A DNA stretch of 64,000 nt from Paenibacillus kyungheensis (GTDB lineage: Bacteria; Bacillota; Bacilli; Paenibacillales; Paenibacillaceae), in assembly GCF_028606985.1 (NCBI RefSeq), contig NZ_CP117416.1, positions 1,030,001 to 1,094,000 on the forward strand, written 5' to 3'. Below, piece after piece: positions 36,549-51,400 of this stretch. The notes under the pieces are model-generated. The model did no database searches. It was not told where the DNA came from and was given only the letters and a program-made list of their open reading frames with translations. A program made the position numbers and the translations under genes. How positions within the stretch are numbered: position 1 is the first letter of the stretch; the number at the start of each line of letters is the position of its first letter.

Positions 36549-36734
36549 TTACTTAATTGCGTTATTTTTATATAGAAAATAAGTGCGAAATAGTCTAATA
36601 TGTTCTTGTAACTCATTCACGAATGTAGCATAATATAACATATGATTATGATACTTAAAATTGACAAATCGAAAAAGAAAATCATATACTAAATAATGGG
36701 CATTTTCACAAAAATTAAAACTTATTTTATACAT
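36549..36734 (-). CDS. Possible small ORF on the minus strand (doubtful)
   Basis: A 61-aa frame in an otherwise gene-free spacer, ATG at 36734 with AGGA seven bases upstream. The peptide is Phe/Tyr/Asn-rich, which random A+T-rich sequence can also give. No family is recognised and no promoter is apparent. Confidence 0.25.
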   Translation of the reverse strand: MYKISFNFCENAHYLVYDFLFRFVNFKYHNHMLYYATFVNELQEHIRLFRTYFLYKNNAIK

Positions 36735-36833
36735 AATTTATCCTGAAAAATGAATATACATACACTATACCTGTACATGATGTTGAAATGTCTGCTATTG
36801 ATTTATTCCATTATAAGAAAGGAAGCGAAGCTA

Positions 36834-38144
36834 TTGATTCGAAAATCATTTTATATGTTGTGGGGGACACAGACCGTTTCGAATATTGCCGATATTGTAT
36901 ATTTACTGAGTCTGATTACGCTCGTATTTACAGCCACCGGTTCGCTTGTGACCACAATTCTAATTCCATTATTTCGAATGTTATCTAAGATTGTGAGCGG
37001 ATTAATTGCTCCATTGGTATTAGCCAAATACCGTCTGACTTCTATATTAATGGTATCGCAATTCGGGCAATTTGTATTATTTTCAGGTTTGATCTTTTAT
37101 TTAAATAGTACAACGACACCTGCGTATTTGATTATCTTTTTGATCGTATTCGGGATGTCTTTTCTAGATGGATGGACAGACCCAGCGCGCAATGCTTTGA
37201 TTCCGCGGTTAGCGTATGATGAAGGACTTATGAGAGCAAATGGATTTATGTCGATTAGTGATCAGATTATCAAATGTGCTGGTTGGGCATTGAGTGGTCT
37301 GATTGTAGCGATTATTGGCGCAATTCCAACGATGTGGATAACAGCAATTTGTTATTTGTTAGCGATGGTGTTTACCGCATTTATCCGCGATCCATATGCT
37401 TCTCCGCGTACAGAGCCTTCAGTGATTGCTGTTACAGCCGAAGATACTCTAGCAACAGAAGTAATCTCTGAATCACCAGCAAATACCACTTCCCGTTGGG
37501 AGCAATTATCGGAAGGATGGAGAGTGCTAGGGCGCAATCGTCGTGTTCGAATGTTAGCGATTATCGATAATATTGATACACTTGGTGGAGCGGCATGGAT
37601 TGGTGCATTTGTACTTGCTTTTGTAGTACAAGTGTTACATCAAGATGCACGCTGGTGGGGATTTATGAATGCTTCCTTTTTTGTAGGATCGATCGCAGGA
37701 GGAATATTTGTTGTAGCCAGAGTGAAAAAGCTACAAAAAAATGCGTTTCCAGTAATGTTAATCAGCCTACTGGCTTATGTGATTATTACGATTTTCTTTG
37801 CTTATAATACGGTACCATTGATTGCATTGATATTGATCGGCTTGTCAGGCTTACCGGTACAGATCGCAGGAGTGATTCGTCGGACATTGATTCAGCAAAA
37901 TTTAACACCTGCTGAAACGCCTAATGTGATGTCCGCTTGGAGTGTACTGAGTAATCTTACATTTGCGATAGCGATGTTATTGTTAAGCTGGTTTGCAGAT
38001 ACATTCGGTATGAGCAATATGTATTTACTCGCAGGTCTTTTAACACTCGCCGCTATTATTATGGGCTTTGTCAGCCGTGCTATTTTCCGCGAAGATTATG
38101 AAGGTTATCTACAGGATAAAAAGTTGGCGACTTCCAAGTATTGA
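36834..38144 (+). CDS. MFS transporter
   Basis: A 436-aa membrane protein with about 12 helices, as in drug/proton antiporters or related exporters of the major facilitator superfamily. TTG 36834, eight bases after AAAGGAAG, is taken as the start rather than the ATG at 36750, whose upstream has no ribosome binding site and whose extra 28 residues are unlike the family. The central loop (about 200-230) is long and acidic. The substrate is not known. It stands alone between the RNA-repair and hexuronate genes. Confidence 0.82.
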   Translation: MIRKSFYMLWGTQTVSNIADIVYLLSLITLVFTATGSLVTTILIPLFRMLSKIVSGLIAPLVLAKYRLTSILMVSQFGQFVLFSGLIFYLNSTTTPAYLIIFLIVFGMSFLDGWTDPARNALIPRLAYDEGLMRANGFMSISDQIIKCAGWALSGLIVAIIGAIPTMWITAICYLLAMVFTAFIRDPYASPRTEPSVIAVTAEDTLATEVISESPANTTSRWEQLSEGWRVLGRNRRVRMLAIIDNIDTLGGAAWIGAFVLAFVVQVLHQDARWWGFMNASFFVGSIAGGIFVVARVKKLQKNAFPVMLISLLAYVIITIFFAYNTVPLIALILIGLSGLPVQIAGVIRRTLIQQNLTPAETPNVMSAWSVLSNLTFAIAMLLLSWFADTFGMSNMYLLAGLLTLAAIIMGFVSRAIFREDYEGYLQDKKLATSKY

Positions 38145-38236
38145 TTCATTTGTAGCATCATCGTAACGATCTAATTTTGTTCGAAAAGCTAATAATCTAT
38201 TATCAAGGTTATTGACCATGATCTCTAGGAAACAAA

Positions 38237-38291
38237 GTAAAAGCCTGTTCTTACTCCGCATCGTGTGGGAATAATGAACAGGCTTTTTTGT
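38237..38291 (+). terminator. Bidirectional terminator between MFS and uxu genes
   Basis: AAAAGCCTGTTC pairs perfectly with GAACAGGCTTTTTT, around a 26-nt loop. T runs lie on both sides. It closes the MFS gene (+) and the uxu operon (-). Confidence 0.85.
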
Positions 38292-38345
38292 ATAATGATG
38301 AAATGAATAAAATTTATTCAAGTCTATATAAGAATCGTTACAATG

Positions 38346-39398
38346 TTATACGCCTGAGTACGCCATAAATCCACCATCGACAGGAACGGTAATCCCAGTT
38401 ACAAAACCTGAAGCCTGCGAATCGGCAAGCCAGAGTAATGTACCCAGTAGATCAGACGGTTCACCGAATCTACGCATCGGGGTATGAGTAATAATTTTAT
38501 CAGCACGTTCGGTATAAGAACCATCTTCGTGTTTGAGCATTTTCGCATTTTGATCGGTTAAGAAAAATCCAGGTGCTATCGCATTTACTCGAATCCCTGC
38601 ATCGGCAAAATGTACAGCTAACCACTGGGTAAAGTTATTAATTGCGGCTTTGGCAGCACTATACGCCGGTACTTTGGTCATTGGCGAGTATGCACTCATG
38701 GACGAAATATTGATCACTGTTGCACCTTCGCGATGGATCATATTACGTGAGAAAATCTGGGTAGGAATCAATGTGCCGATCATATTCAGATCAAGTACAT
38801 CGCGGAATCCATTGAGTCCAATATCGTAAAAAGTCTGTTTGGAGACATCATTCAGATGCTCTTCTCGAAAAGATTCTTCTGTCGTATTCGCATCAGGATG
38901 ATTCCCGCCTGCACCATTAATAAGAATATCGCAAGCTCCAAATTCAGCCATCACTGTAGCTTCTGCTAGAATCACATTGTCCTCTTTGGTTACATCACAG
39001 GCTACCGCTATCGCTTCTCCGCCAGCATCACGAATCTCAGCTGCTACCATTTCACCTTTGGCTAATGTACGATTTAAGATAGCAATTTTGCATCCTTGTC
39101 GTCCCAATTCGTAAGCCATGGTGCGACATAATACACCTGCTCCGCCTGTAATTACGACCACCTTGCCTTTAAGATGAGAGTGTAGTGGAAGTTCACTTGC
39201 TTCTGTTTCGGTAGGTGGTTCGCCAGCTGTTTTTTCAGCAGAACGAATCACTTCACGTAACGTTTTGTCTACAAGCGCATTCCCTGTTGAAGGCTTGGTA
39301 GGCGCGGTTGGAGGGACATCGGCAGCGAATAATGTATCTGTTTCTACATCTGAAGTAGGTTTATGATGATCGTCTTTTCCTGTAAAAGATTGGCTCAA
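38346..39398 (-). CDS. SDR-family D-mannonate oxidoreductase (UxuB-like)
   Basis: A 350-aa short-chain dehydrogenase. The TTG at 39398 has GGAAGGG upstream. An unusual 77-residue disordered, charged N-terminal extension (Pro/Thr/Glu-rich) precedes the Rossmann motif TGGAGVL (84-90). The catalytic Tyr-x3-Lys is in [11 protein letters not shown]. The closest context match is B. subtilis YjmF (UxuB), the SDR-type fructuronate reductase. It lies directly after uxuA, with 46 bp between, consistent with the hexuronate pathway: mannonate is interconverted with fructuronate. The extension is not needed for that fold and its role is unknown. Confidence 0.82.
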   Translation of the reverse strand: MSQSFTGKDDHHKPTSDVETDTLFAADVPPTAPTKPSTGNALVDKTLREVIRSAEKTAGEPPTETEASELPLHSHLKGKVVVITGGAGVLCRTMAYELGRQGCKIAILNRTLAKGEMVAAEIRDAGGEAIAVACDVTKEDNVILAEATVMAEFGACDILINGAGGNHPDANTTEESFREEHLNDVSKQTFYDIGLNGFRDVLDLNMIGTLIPTQIFSRNMIHREGATVINISSMSAYSPMTKVPAYSAAKAAINNFTQWLAVHFADAGIRVNAIAPGFFLTDQNAKMLKHEDGSYTERADKIITHTPMRRFGEPSDLLGTLLWLADSQASGFVTGITVPVDGGFMAYSGV

Positions 39399-39444
39399 AG
39401 GTATCCCTTCCTTTCACATAGTGCTTCTTTGGGTGTTACAACGT

Positions 39445-40509
39445 TCAAGAATGCTTATATTGAAATGAATCCCACAATCCCCATAGATACATAATACCCA
39501 AAGCACGGTCATACAACCCGTAACCCGGTCGACATTCTTCATTCCAGATATGTCTGCCATGATCCGGTCGGCAATATCCTGTAAATCCTTCTTCTTGATA
39601 TGCCTGTACAATCCCTGTTAGATTCACTGTGCCATCTTGTGTACGATGAGACGTTTCTGCAAAATCGCCGTTCTCTTCGACTTTGACATTACGCAAATGG
39701 GTAAATGGAATTCGATCCGCAAATTCATGTACCATCGATACAATATCATTTTCTGGGTTAGCTCCAAGTGAACCACTACATAATGTGATGCCATGTGACG
39801 GACTATTATACATTTGCAAAAAGCGCCGAATATTATCCTGACTGCGAATAATACGAGGCAGACCAAAAATCGACCACGGTGGATCATCAGGATGAATGGC
39901 CATTTGGATACCATTTGCTTCAGCGACAGGAATAATCTCATCCAAAAAGTACTGTAAATTATTCCACAAATCCTCTTCGGTAAATCCTTCATAAGCTTTG
40001 AACAATTCGGTTAAATGGGTTAACCGTTCAGGTTCCCAGCCGGGCATCGTTAACGCAGAATTGGCATTGATCTGGGCTACTAATTCCAGTGGATCGATAT
40101 TTTCGATTTTACTTTTTTCATAAAAAAGAGAAGTAGAGCCATCTGCCGCAGGACGATGTAGATCGGTACGTAACCAATCGAAAATAGGCATAAAATTATA
40201 ACAAATGACCTGTACCCCAATTTCAGCCAAATGGATAATGGTTTGTTTGTAATTGGCAATATACTGATCGCGTGAAGGCAATCCAAGCTTGATATCTTCA
40301 TGAATGTTAACGCTCTCAACAACATGCGTATGTAGACCATAACGATTGGCAGTCGCCTGAATCTCATGAATCCGTTCTTGCGGCCATACTTCACCAACAG
40401 GCACATCATGCAGTGCCCAGACAATGCCTTCGACTCCGGGAATCTGCCGAATCTGTTCTAATGTGACGGTATCGTTATGCTCGCCGAACCATCTGAATAC
40501 CATTTTCAT
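39445..40509 (-). CDS. uxuA: Mannonate dehydratase
   Basis: A 354-aa enzyme of typical length. It dehydrates D-mannonate to 2-keto-3-deoxygluconate, the step feeding glucuronate catabolism into the Entner-Doudoroff-type aldolase. Start at ATG 40509 with GGAGGTG upstream. Family signatures include MKMVFRWFGEHND at the N-terminus, YNFMPIFDWLRTDL, HPDDPPWSIFGLPRI and the C-terminal CRPDHGRHIWNE, which carries metal and substrate ligands. It is followed by the SDR-type mannonate oxidoreductase. No kdgK or kdgA is nearby. Confidence 0.95.
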   Translation of the reverse strand: MKMVFRWFGEHNDTVTLEQIRQIPGVEGIVWALHDVPVGEVWPQERIHEIQATANRYGLHTHVVESVNIHEDIKLGLPSRDQYIANYKQTIIHLAEIGVQVICYNFMPIFDWLRTDLHRPAADGSTSLFYEKSKIENIDPLELVAQINANSALTMPGWEPERLTHLTELFKAYEGFTEEDLWNNLQYFLDEIIPVAEANGIQMAIHPDDPPWSIFGLPRIIRSQDNIRRFLQMYNSPSHGITLCSGSLGANPENDIVSMVHEFADRIPFTHLRNVKVEENGDFAETSHRTQDGTVNLTGIVQAYQEEGFTGYCRPDHGRHIWNEECRPGYGLYDRALGIMYLWGLWDSFQYKHS

Positions 40510-40605
40510 TACGATAACACCTCCAACGTTTATAGTGCATATCCTGAATTGTATAAAATAAGTATAACTATAACAATAAAGTAAGAATATTCATTACACA
40601 ACAAC

Positions 40606-40635
40606 GAACTTGCCCGCCAGTAGGAGAGCAAGTTC
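40606..40635 (-). terminator. Hairpin after the AraC regulator gene
   Basis: GAACTTGC pairs with GCAAGTTC around a 14-nt loop, four bases after the AraC stop codon. The T run is weak, so termination may be partial and the uxu genes may be partly co-transcribed. Confidence 0.5.
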
Positions 40636-40639
40636 ATAG

Positions 40640-41569
40640 TTAGGCTTTCCATTCGGAAGGCATCATCATTTGATTTTTGCGATAATGACTGGGCGATATA
40701 CCCGACCAGCGCTTGAATTGCCTGCTAAAATGAGCAATATCACGATACCCCAAAATCGAAGCGATATCTTGTATCGACATTCGTTGATCGGACAATAATA
40801 ATTTGGATTTGTGAAGCACAAGATTAGATAAGTAGCTACGTGGAGAAATCGCAAATACCTGATGAAAAATTCGATTGCAATGAGAAGGGCTGATACCTAG
40901 TTCTGCTGCAATATCATCAATCCCATAATGAGAATCAGAAGTCGCTTCCAGTTGAGCAATATTTCGATTAGCTATCCCTTGTAATCGAGCAGCAATCTGA
41001 TGTGCCATCTCGACATGAGCATAACTAGCAGGAGCAAGACCAGCCGCTTCATTAGATATCGCTTCCCAAAGGACACCAAACAATTCAAATACCGCAGCTT
41101 GCAGATGCATTCGACGCGTAATGATATGTTCATCTGTCTGTTCGATAGGATTGGCAATTTTGAGTAAGTATGGTTGCATCGCTTGAGCTACTGCACTGGA
41201 TTGTTTGAACATAACTTGATTCAATCGCTCTAACAAAGATAGAAATAAGCGATCATCAATATCGAAATGAATACAAAAATACGTAAAAGACTGTCCTTCG
41301 ATCGTGCGACTGGAATGAGAAGTACCGGGTGGGAGAATCATCAGATCGCCGTTTTGCTGAACATAACTTTGAGAGCCAACAGTCATTAATTGTTGACCTT
41401 CTAACACATAATTAATCTCATATTGTGGATGATCGTGAATAGGATATTGCCAATCTGTACTGACAGTACGCAAGTGAATACCGAACAAATTCATTGTTGT
41501 CTGCACATCGGGAAAAATGGTCTCAGCTAGACTTTGTCCCCATTCGGGTGGAATAAAGGAAGTAGACAT
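40640..41569 (-). CDS. AraC-family transcriptional regulator
   Basis: A 309-aa protein starting at ATG 41569 with GGAGG upstream. The N-terminal cupin (HDHPQYEINYVLEGQQL, MILPPGTSHSS) is followed by a helical linker and two C-terminal HTH motifs with ILGYRDIAHFSRQFKRWSG. It lies between the uxuA operon and a divergent GH52 xylosidase gene. It could regulate either; a paired direct repeat at 41599-41626 supports control of GH52 and of itself. Confidence 0.9.
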   Translation of the reverse strand: MSTSFIPPEWGQSLAETIFPDVQTTMNLFGIHLRTVSTDWQYPIHDHPQYEINYVLEGQQLMTVGSQSYVQQNGDLMILPPGTSHSSRTIEGQSFTYFCIHFDIDDRLFLSLLERLNQVMFKQSSAVAQAMQPYLLKIANPIEQTDEHIITRRMHLQAAVFELFGVLWEAISNEAAGLAPASYAHVEMAHQIAARLQGIANRNIAQLEATSDSHYGIDDIAAELGISPSHCNRIFHQVFAISPRSYLSNLVLHKSKLLLSDQRMSIQDIASILGYRDIAHFSRQFKRWSGISPSHYRKNQMMMPSEWKA

Positions 41570-41598
41570 GGACAACCTCCAATCTCACTATAATGCTT

Positions 41599-41626
41599 GA
41601 TTTGGGTAAATAGTGGAGCGATTTGG
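41599..41626. promoter_or_regulatory. Direct-repeat operator candidate for the AraC regulator
   Basis: GATTTGG occurs at 41599-41605 and 41620-41626, 21 bp apart on the same strand. This is the expected layout for AraC-family binding, between the regulator and the GH52 gene. Confidence 0.5.
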
Positions 41627-41729
41627 CAATGGTATTACAGAATGTAGTTTGTTAGGATAAATCTGAACTATTAAGGTAATTACTGATAGCATACACGGAT
41701 ACTTATCAAAATGAAAGGGGTTACATGAA

Positions 41730-43919
41730 ATGATAAAAAATTCATTTTATAATGTACAACATTCTCCAATCGGTGCATTTGCTAGCTTCACATTAGGATT
41801 CAAAGGAGCCAAAGGAGGACTGGGTCTAGAACTTGGCAAACCAGCGGATGAGAATATCTATATCGGATTACAATCAAGAGATGGATCTACGTATGAAGCA
41901 CTACCTTTTTTTACTCAAGTGGAAGATGAAAGTTCTCGTTATGATGTAGAAAAGGAAAAACAGACAAATGATTCGTCAGCAATATCGTTAGTTCATTATC
42001 AAGACGAACAAATCGAGCGTACCTTAGATATAGCTACAGATACATGGACAGCTGGCGATCTTACTTTTAAAATTTATTCTTCTGTGCGTCCTGTTCCTGA
42101 TCCTGCACATGCAAGTGACGAAGAACTCCAATCAGCTATCGTTCCTGCTGTATTTGCCGAAATGACGATTGATAATACAGAAGGTAACACAAGCAGACGA
42201 GCTTTTTTTGGATATGAAGGAAGTGATCCTTATCGCTCAATGCGTGTCATTAGCGGAGCAGATGATCAAGCAAATGATGTATATGTAGGGGTAGGACAAG
42301 GAAGACAGACAGCAATTCTATGCGATGATCCAGAGGTAACTCCAGCACTTGGATTTGGTATTGAAAAAGTATTGCAAGAAACATTTGCTAATAATTTATA
42401 TTTTGGTCTAGGGATTGTAGGCGCGCTCCTGATGGATGTACCCGCAGGGCAAAAGCGTACTTTCCGGTTAGCGATCTGCTTTTATAGAGATGGAATAGTG
42501 ACTACAGGAATAGATACTTCTTATTATTACACCCGTTATTTTAAGCGTATAGAAGAGGTAGGTACATATGCGCTACACAACTGGGAATCGTTGATTGATG
42601 CTTGTGAACAAGCGAATAAGTGGATTGGTGAAAGTAACAAGCTTAATCCAGATCAGCATTTTATGGTGGCACAATCGATTCATAGTTATTATGGTAGTAC
42701 TCAATTGTTACAGACAGTCGATCACCAACCGCTCTGGATCGTGAATGAAGGTGAATACCGGATGATGAATACACTTGATCTTACTGCTGATCAATTGTAT
42801 TACGAGTTGATTATGAACCCGTGGACTGTACGTAATGAATTAGAACTTTTTGTCGAGCGATATAGCTATTATGATCAAGTGTGCTTTCCACAAGATCGGA
42901 CAGCCTATCCAGGTGGGTTATCATTTACACATGATGTCGGTATAGCCAATCATTTTTCTCGTCCACAGTATTCAGCTTATGAATTAGCAGGGATTGATGA
43001 TTGTTTCTCTTATATGAGTCATGAAGAATTGATCAACTGGCTCTGCTGTGCATTAACGTATATCGAGCAGACCAAAGACCATGATTTTAAGCAAAAATAT
43101 ATGAATATACTGCAAGATGGATTGCAAAGTATGCTTCACCGGGATCATCCAGATCCAGAGCAACGTAACGGTCTGATGGGATTAGATAGCGATCGTACAC
43201 AAGGCGGAGCTGAGATTACAACGTATGACAGTCTAGATGTATCGCTCGGTCAATCTCGCAACAATATTTATCTAGCAGGTAAATGCTGGGCAGTCTACTT
43301 GGCATTAGAAAAATTATTTGTTGAGGAAGGGCAGACGGAATATGCAGAACAAGCAGGAGCACAAGCAGATCGCTGCGCTGTAACAGTAACGGCTCAGTTG
43401 AATGAGCAAGGGTATATCCCAGCAGTTATAGGCGAAGGCAATGATTCGCAGATTATTCCAGCGATCGAAGGATTGGTATTTCCTTATTTTACAGGCTGTG
43501 CCAAAGCGCTTGAACGTGATGGACGATTTGCAGATTATCTTCAAGCACTGCATACTCATTTGAATACTGTATTGGTCAAAGGAACATGTTTGTTTGATAA
43601 TGGCGCTTGGAAATTATCATCGACAAGTAACAATTCATGGCTTAGTAAAATCTATCTGTCGCAATTTATAGCACGTGAGATTATGGGATTAACGTGGGAT
43701 GAACAGGGACTTACAGCAGATGCTGCTCATGTAGAATGGCTGACCCATCCAGAGTATTCTTACTGGTGTTGGAGTGACCAGATTATATCCGGCATTATTA
43801 GCGGTAGCAAATACTATCCACGCGGAGTGACTTCGATCCTCTGGTTATGGGAAAAAGGGGACGGTAAACTGCGTACACCTGAAGCCTTATCTCACCCGAT
43901 AACATCAGCTCAGATATAG
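41730..43919 (+). CDS. GH52 beta-xylosidase
   Basis: A 729-aa enzyme, long N-terminal motif HSPIGAFASFTLGFKGAKGG typical of GH52. It removes xylose from xylo-oligosaccharides, and no signal peptide is present, so it is cytosolic. By the Geobacillus enzyme, Glu340 (VNEGEYRMM) is the predicted nucleophile and Asp500 (EITTYDSLDVSLGQ) the predicted acid. Start at ATG 41730 with AAAGGGG upstream. A divergent AraC regulator and the nearby uxu genes place it in plant-hemicellulose use. Confidence 0.95.
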   Translation: MIKNSFYNVQHSPIGAFASFTLGFKGAKGGLGLELGKPADENIYIGLQSRDGSTYEALPFFTQVEDESSRYDVEKEKQTNDSSAISLVHYQDEQIERTLDIATDTWTAGDLTFKIYSSVRPVPDPAHASDEELQSAIVPAVFAEMTIDNTEGNTSRRAFFGYEGSDPYRSMRVISGADDQANDVYVGVGQGRQTAILCDDPEVTPALGFGIEKVLQETFANNLYFGLGIVGALLMDVPAGQKRTFRLAICFYRDGIVTTGIDTSYYYTRYFKRIEEVGTYALHNWESLIDACEQANKWIGESNKLNPDQHFMVAQSIHSYYGSTQLLQTVDHQPLWIVNEGEYRMMNTLDLTADQLYYELIMNPWTVRNELELFVERYSYYDQVCFPQDRTAYPGGLSFTHDVGIANHFSRPQYSAYELAGIDDCFSYMSHEELINWLCCALTYIEQTKDHDFKQKYMNILQDGLQSMLHRDHPDPEQRNGLMGLDSDRTQGGAEITTYDSLDVSLGQSRNNIYLAGKCWAVYLALEKLFVEEGQTEYAEQAGAQADRCAVTVTAQLNEQGYIPAVIGEGNDSQIIPAIEGLVFPYFTGCAKALERDGRFADYLQALHTHLNTVLVKGTCLFDNGAWKLSSTSNNSWLSKIYLSQFIAREIMGLTWDEQGLTADAAHVEWLTHPEYSYWCWSDQIISGIISGSKYYPRGVTSILWLWEKGDGKLRTPEALSHPITSAQI

Positions 43920-43951
43920 AAAATGAAGTCTTTCAAATAATATTATGTATA

Positions 43952-44013
43952 TAAAAGGATTAAATCTATTTCTCTGCTAAGACTACACAGAGGATTAAGA
44001 TTTAATCCTTTTT
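43952..44013 (+). terminator. Bidirectional terminator between GH52 and lacZ-like gene
   Basis: AAAAGGATTAAATCT pairs perfectly with AGATTTAATCCTTTTT, with an inner CTCTG/CAGAG hairpin. It closes GH52 on the plus strand and the nine-gene operon on the minus strand. Confidence 0.88.
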
Positions 44014-44014
44014 A

Positions 44015-48432
<4,418 letters not shown>

Positions 48433-48435
48433 AGG

Positions 48436-51400
48436 TTATCCCCCTTGAAGCGATACAAGAAAAGTACGAATCTCATAAGGTGAGATTTCTAGCGATAATG
48501 GAGTATGATGAATTTCTCCAATCGGTTGTTCCATCAGATTACATTCTTGCCAGCTATCAATAAGAAGATCACTCGTAATATGAAGAGGGGAACGAATACC
48601 ACCGTATTCATGAATACGAAGCACAATCAGATTGTGATCTTCTGCTTTTTTGACTGCATCGACCATAACGTGGGAAGCGGATAAAGTGAACATCGAGAAC
48701 GATGAACGATCTGTATTGAATACTTGAGCTTTGCCTGAAGCAATCTGGCAAGGTTGATTTAACGCCCAAGCTTCTTGAACAGTATGACCGGTTAACCAAT
48801 CTCCAGCATGAGGATACAGTGAATACGTAAATTCATGTTGTCCATAATCTGCATGAGGATCAGGATAGATGGCTGATTTTAGTAATGATAGACGCATCAC
48901 ATTGTCTTTAATATCATAGCCATACTTACAATCATTCAGCAGACTCACTCCATAATTGCGCTCTGATAAGTCTGCCCATTGATGACCTACACTTTCGAAT
49001 CGTGCCCAATCCCAACTGGTATTCCAGTGTGTCGGACGTTTTACATTACCGAATTGGATATCATAAGTTGCTTCTGTAGATCGAATCTGTACAGGAAATG
49101 CAACTTTGAGTAATTTTTGACGTTCTTTCCAATCGACATGTGTCTGGAAATCGATCCGGCGACTGCGAGCATATACGGTTAATTGTTGCGTAATTACTGT
49201 CTCATCATACTGCCAGACAAATTCAACAGTAGTCTGTAATAGACCTGTGCTTAACAGACGTACCGAGATGAGATGATTGATTTCTTCCATTTTTTCTTGA
49301 TAAAAGATATCGATATCCCAGGAGTCAAAGTTCATAGGCTTATCTTCAAATAATTGAAACACATTACCACGAGCATCAGGAGCAAGCACCTGACGTACAT
49401 TTTCCAAGTCCATAATACTTATCAGTTGTCCTTGTGCATTCCATTTTAATTCATAATAAGGAGTGACCAATGTACCTTCTTCATATAAGAAAGGAATAGA
49501 ATCTACCATACCGTTATCGTCGGAAGTAGCTATAGTCTTGTAATGAATTGTACTTACACCGAGTGCAGGAATAGTCGATGTCTGTACAATCCAGTGATCA
49601 TCGGTACGTTGTGCTTGCAGTAGATGTTGTTGATCGTCTGTCCAGATATAATCTTCTGTTCCACATAAAGCAAATGGAATATGAACAGCAGGGGAGACTG
49701 CCCAAGAAGAACTGTTAAATACAGTGATACTATGATCGTCGGTTGTTGTTAATGTGGTGGAAGCAGCTGACCAAGCTTGTTGACCGATCTGTAACGCTTC
49801 GGCATATTCTTTGGTACTATCTTCATACACTTCTGCAATTGAAGATCCAGGAATAATATCATGGAATTGATTGCGTAAAATAATTTTCCAACCTTCATTG
49901 ATTGACTGTTGAGCGTACGTCGACCAGTCTGTAGCAAGTACACTACTGAACGTTTGTAGCCATTCTGTTTCCCGATATAATAACTCTAATTTACGATTCA
50001 TTTTTTTGTTATAGGCTTGACTAGTATAGGTTCCCCGGTGATATTCAAGATACAGTTCACCATCCCATGTATGCACATAACGATCGGTATGATCAAATGT
50101 TGTATTTAACTGTTCAAAATAATCATCAGCACGCCCGGTAGTGACTTGAGGAACACCCGGTATACGATCCAACTGACGACGAAGTTCTAACATTTCACGT
50201 GTAACGCCACCGCCGCCATCACCATAGCCATACGATAATAGAAGGTTCTGATTCACTTCTTTATCCTGATAACTATTCCAGATGCCTTGAACAGTCTGAG
50301 CTTCGATCAATCCGTTATAGGTGTAAAAGAAAGAATTGCCATCTTCCCAATCATCCGGTGTGGTTATAAAATGAGTTAACACTTCTGACCCATCAATCCC
50401 ACGCCATTGAAAAGTATCATGAGGCATCCGATTGACTTGATTCCAACTGATTTTGGTCGTCATAAATGTATCAAAACCTGATTTTTTCAAAATCTGCGGT
50501 AACGCCCAGCTATAACCAAATACATCGGGTAACCATAGATAACTGCTGGATACGCCAAATTCTTGTTCAAAAAAGCGAGTCCCGAATAAAAATTGCCGTA
50601 CTAACGATTCGCCAGAGGTTAGATTACAATCCGCTTCTACCCACATCCCACCGCCAGCTTCCCAGCGACCTTCACTAATTCTTTCTTTGATTTTCTCATA
50701 AATATCTGGATAGTCTTGCTTAATATACTCATACAGTTGCGGTTGAGTCTGAAGAAAAATATAATCTGGATCATGTTCCATTAAACGAAGTACGGTCGAA
50801 AAGGAACGAGCTGCTTTTTCGCGGGTATGCTTTAAGCGCCATAACCATGCTACATCAATATGGGTATGTCCAAGAGCTGTAACAGTCACCGGATGATTCT
50901 GCTTCATCGTGGTCAATTGTTGATCTAATTGATCGGCAGCGATATAAACCGATTCATAGAAAGAATCTGAGCCGGGATTCGACCAGTTGATATGGTGAAA
51001 AGCTTTATCCAGACATTGCAGCAATGCGGAACGCTCATATACTGTGGCTGATAAGATCGTAATCGTCTGTAATATCGCTTTGGCTGTATAAAAAAAGGTA
51101 TCGACTTGGCGATCTAACCATGCGATCTGTGATTGCTTTATCTGATGATTCATTTCGCGCGGAGGGCCACCACCTTCAAGCCCTGACCATAAACGAAAAT
51201 CTAGTCGTGCTTCACCAGAGTAACCTACAGGTAAAATCATCTCGATATGATTACTATCTACACCTTGATAAGGTTGATGATTCCAATAAGCTAACGATTC
51301 AAATCCACCATTGTTACCGCCTTCTGTAATACCGAAGTCAAATAATCCAACTACTGTACGATGACACCATTCTACAGGAACGTTAATAGAGGCAGAGAGC

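Noticed and set aside
39624-39992. 122-aa frame inside uxuA
   Set aside because: Same-strand shadow in another frame of a fully conserved enzyme.
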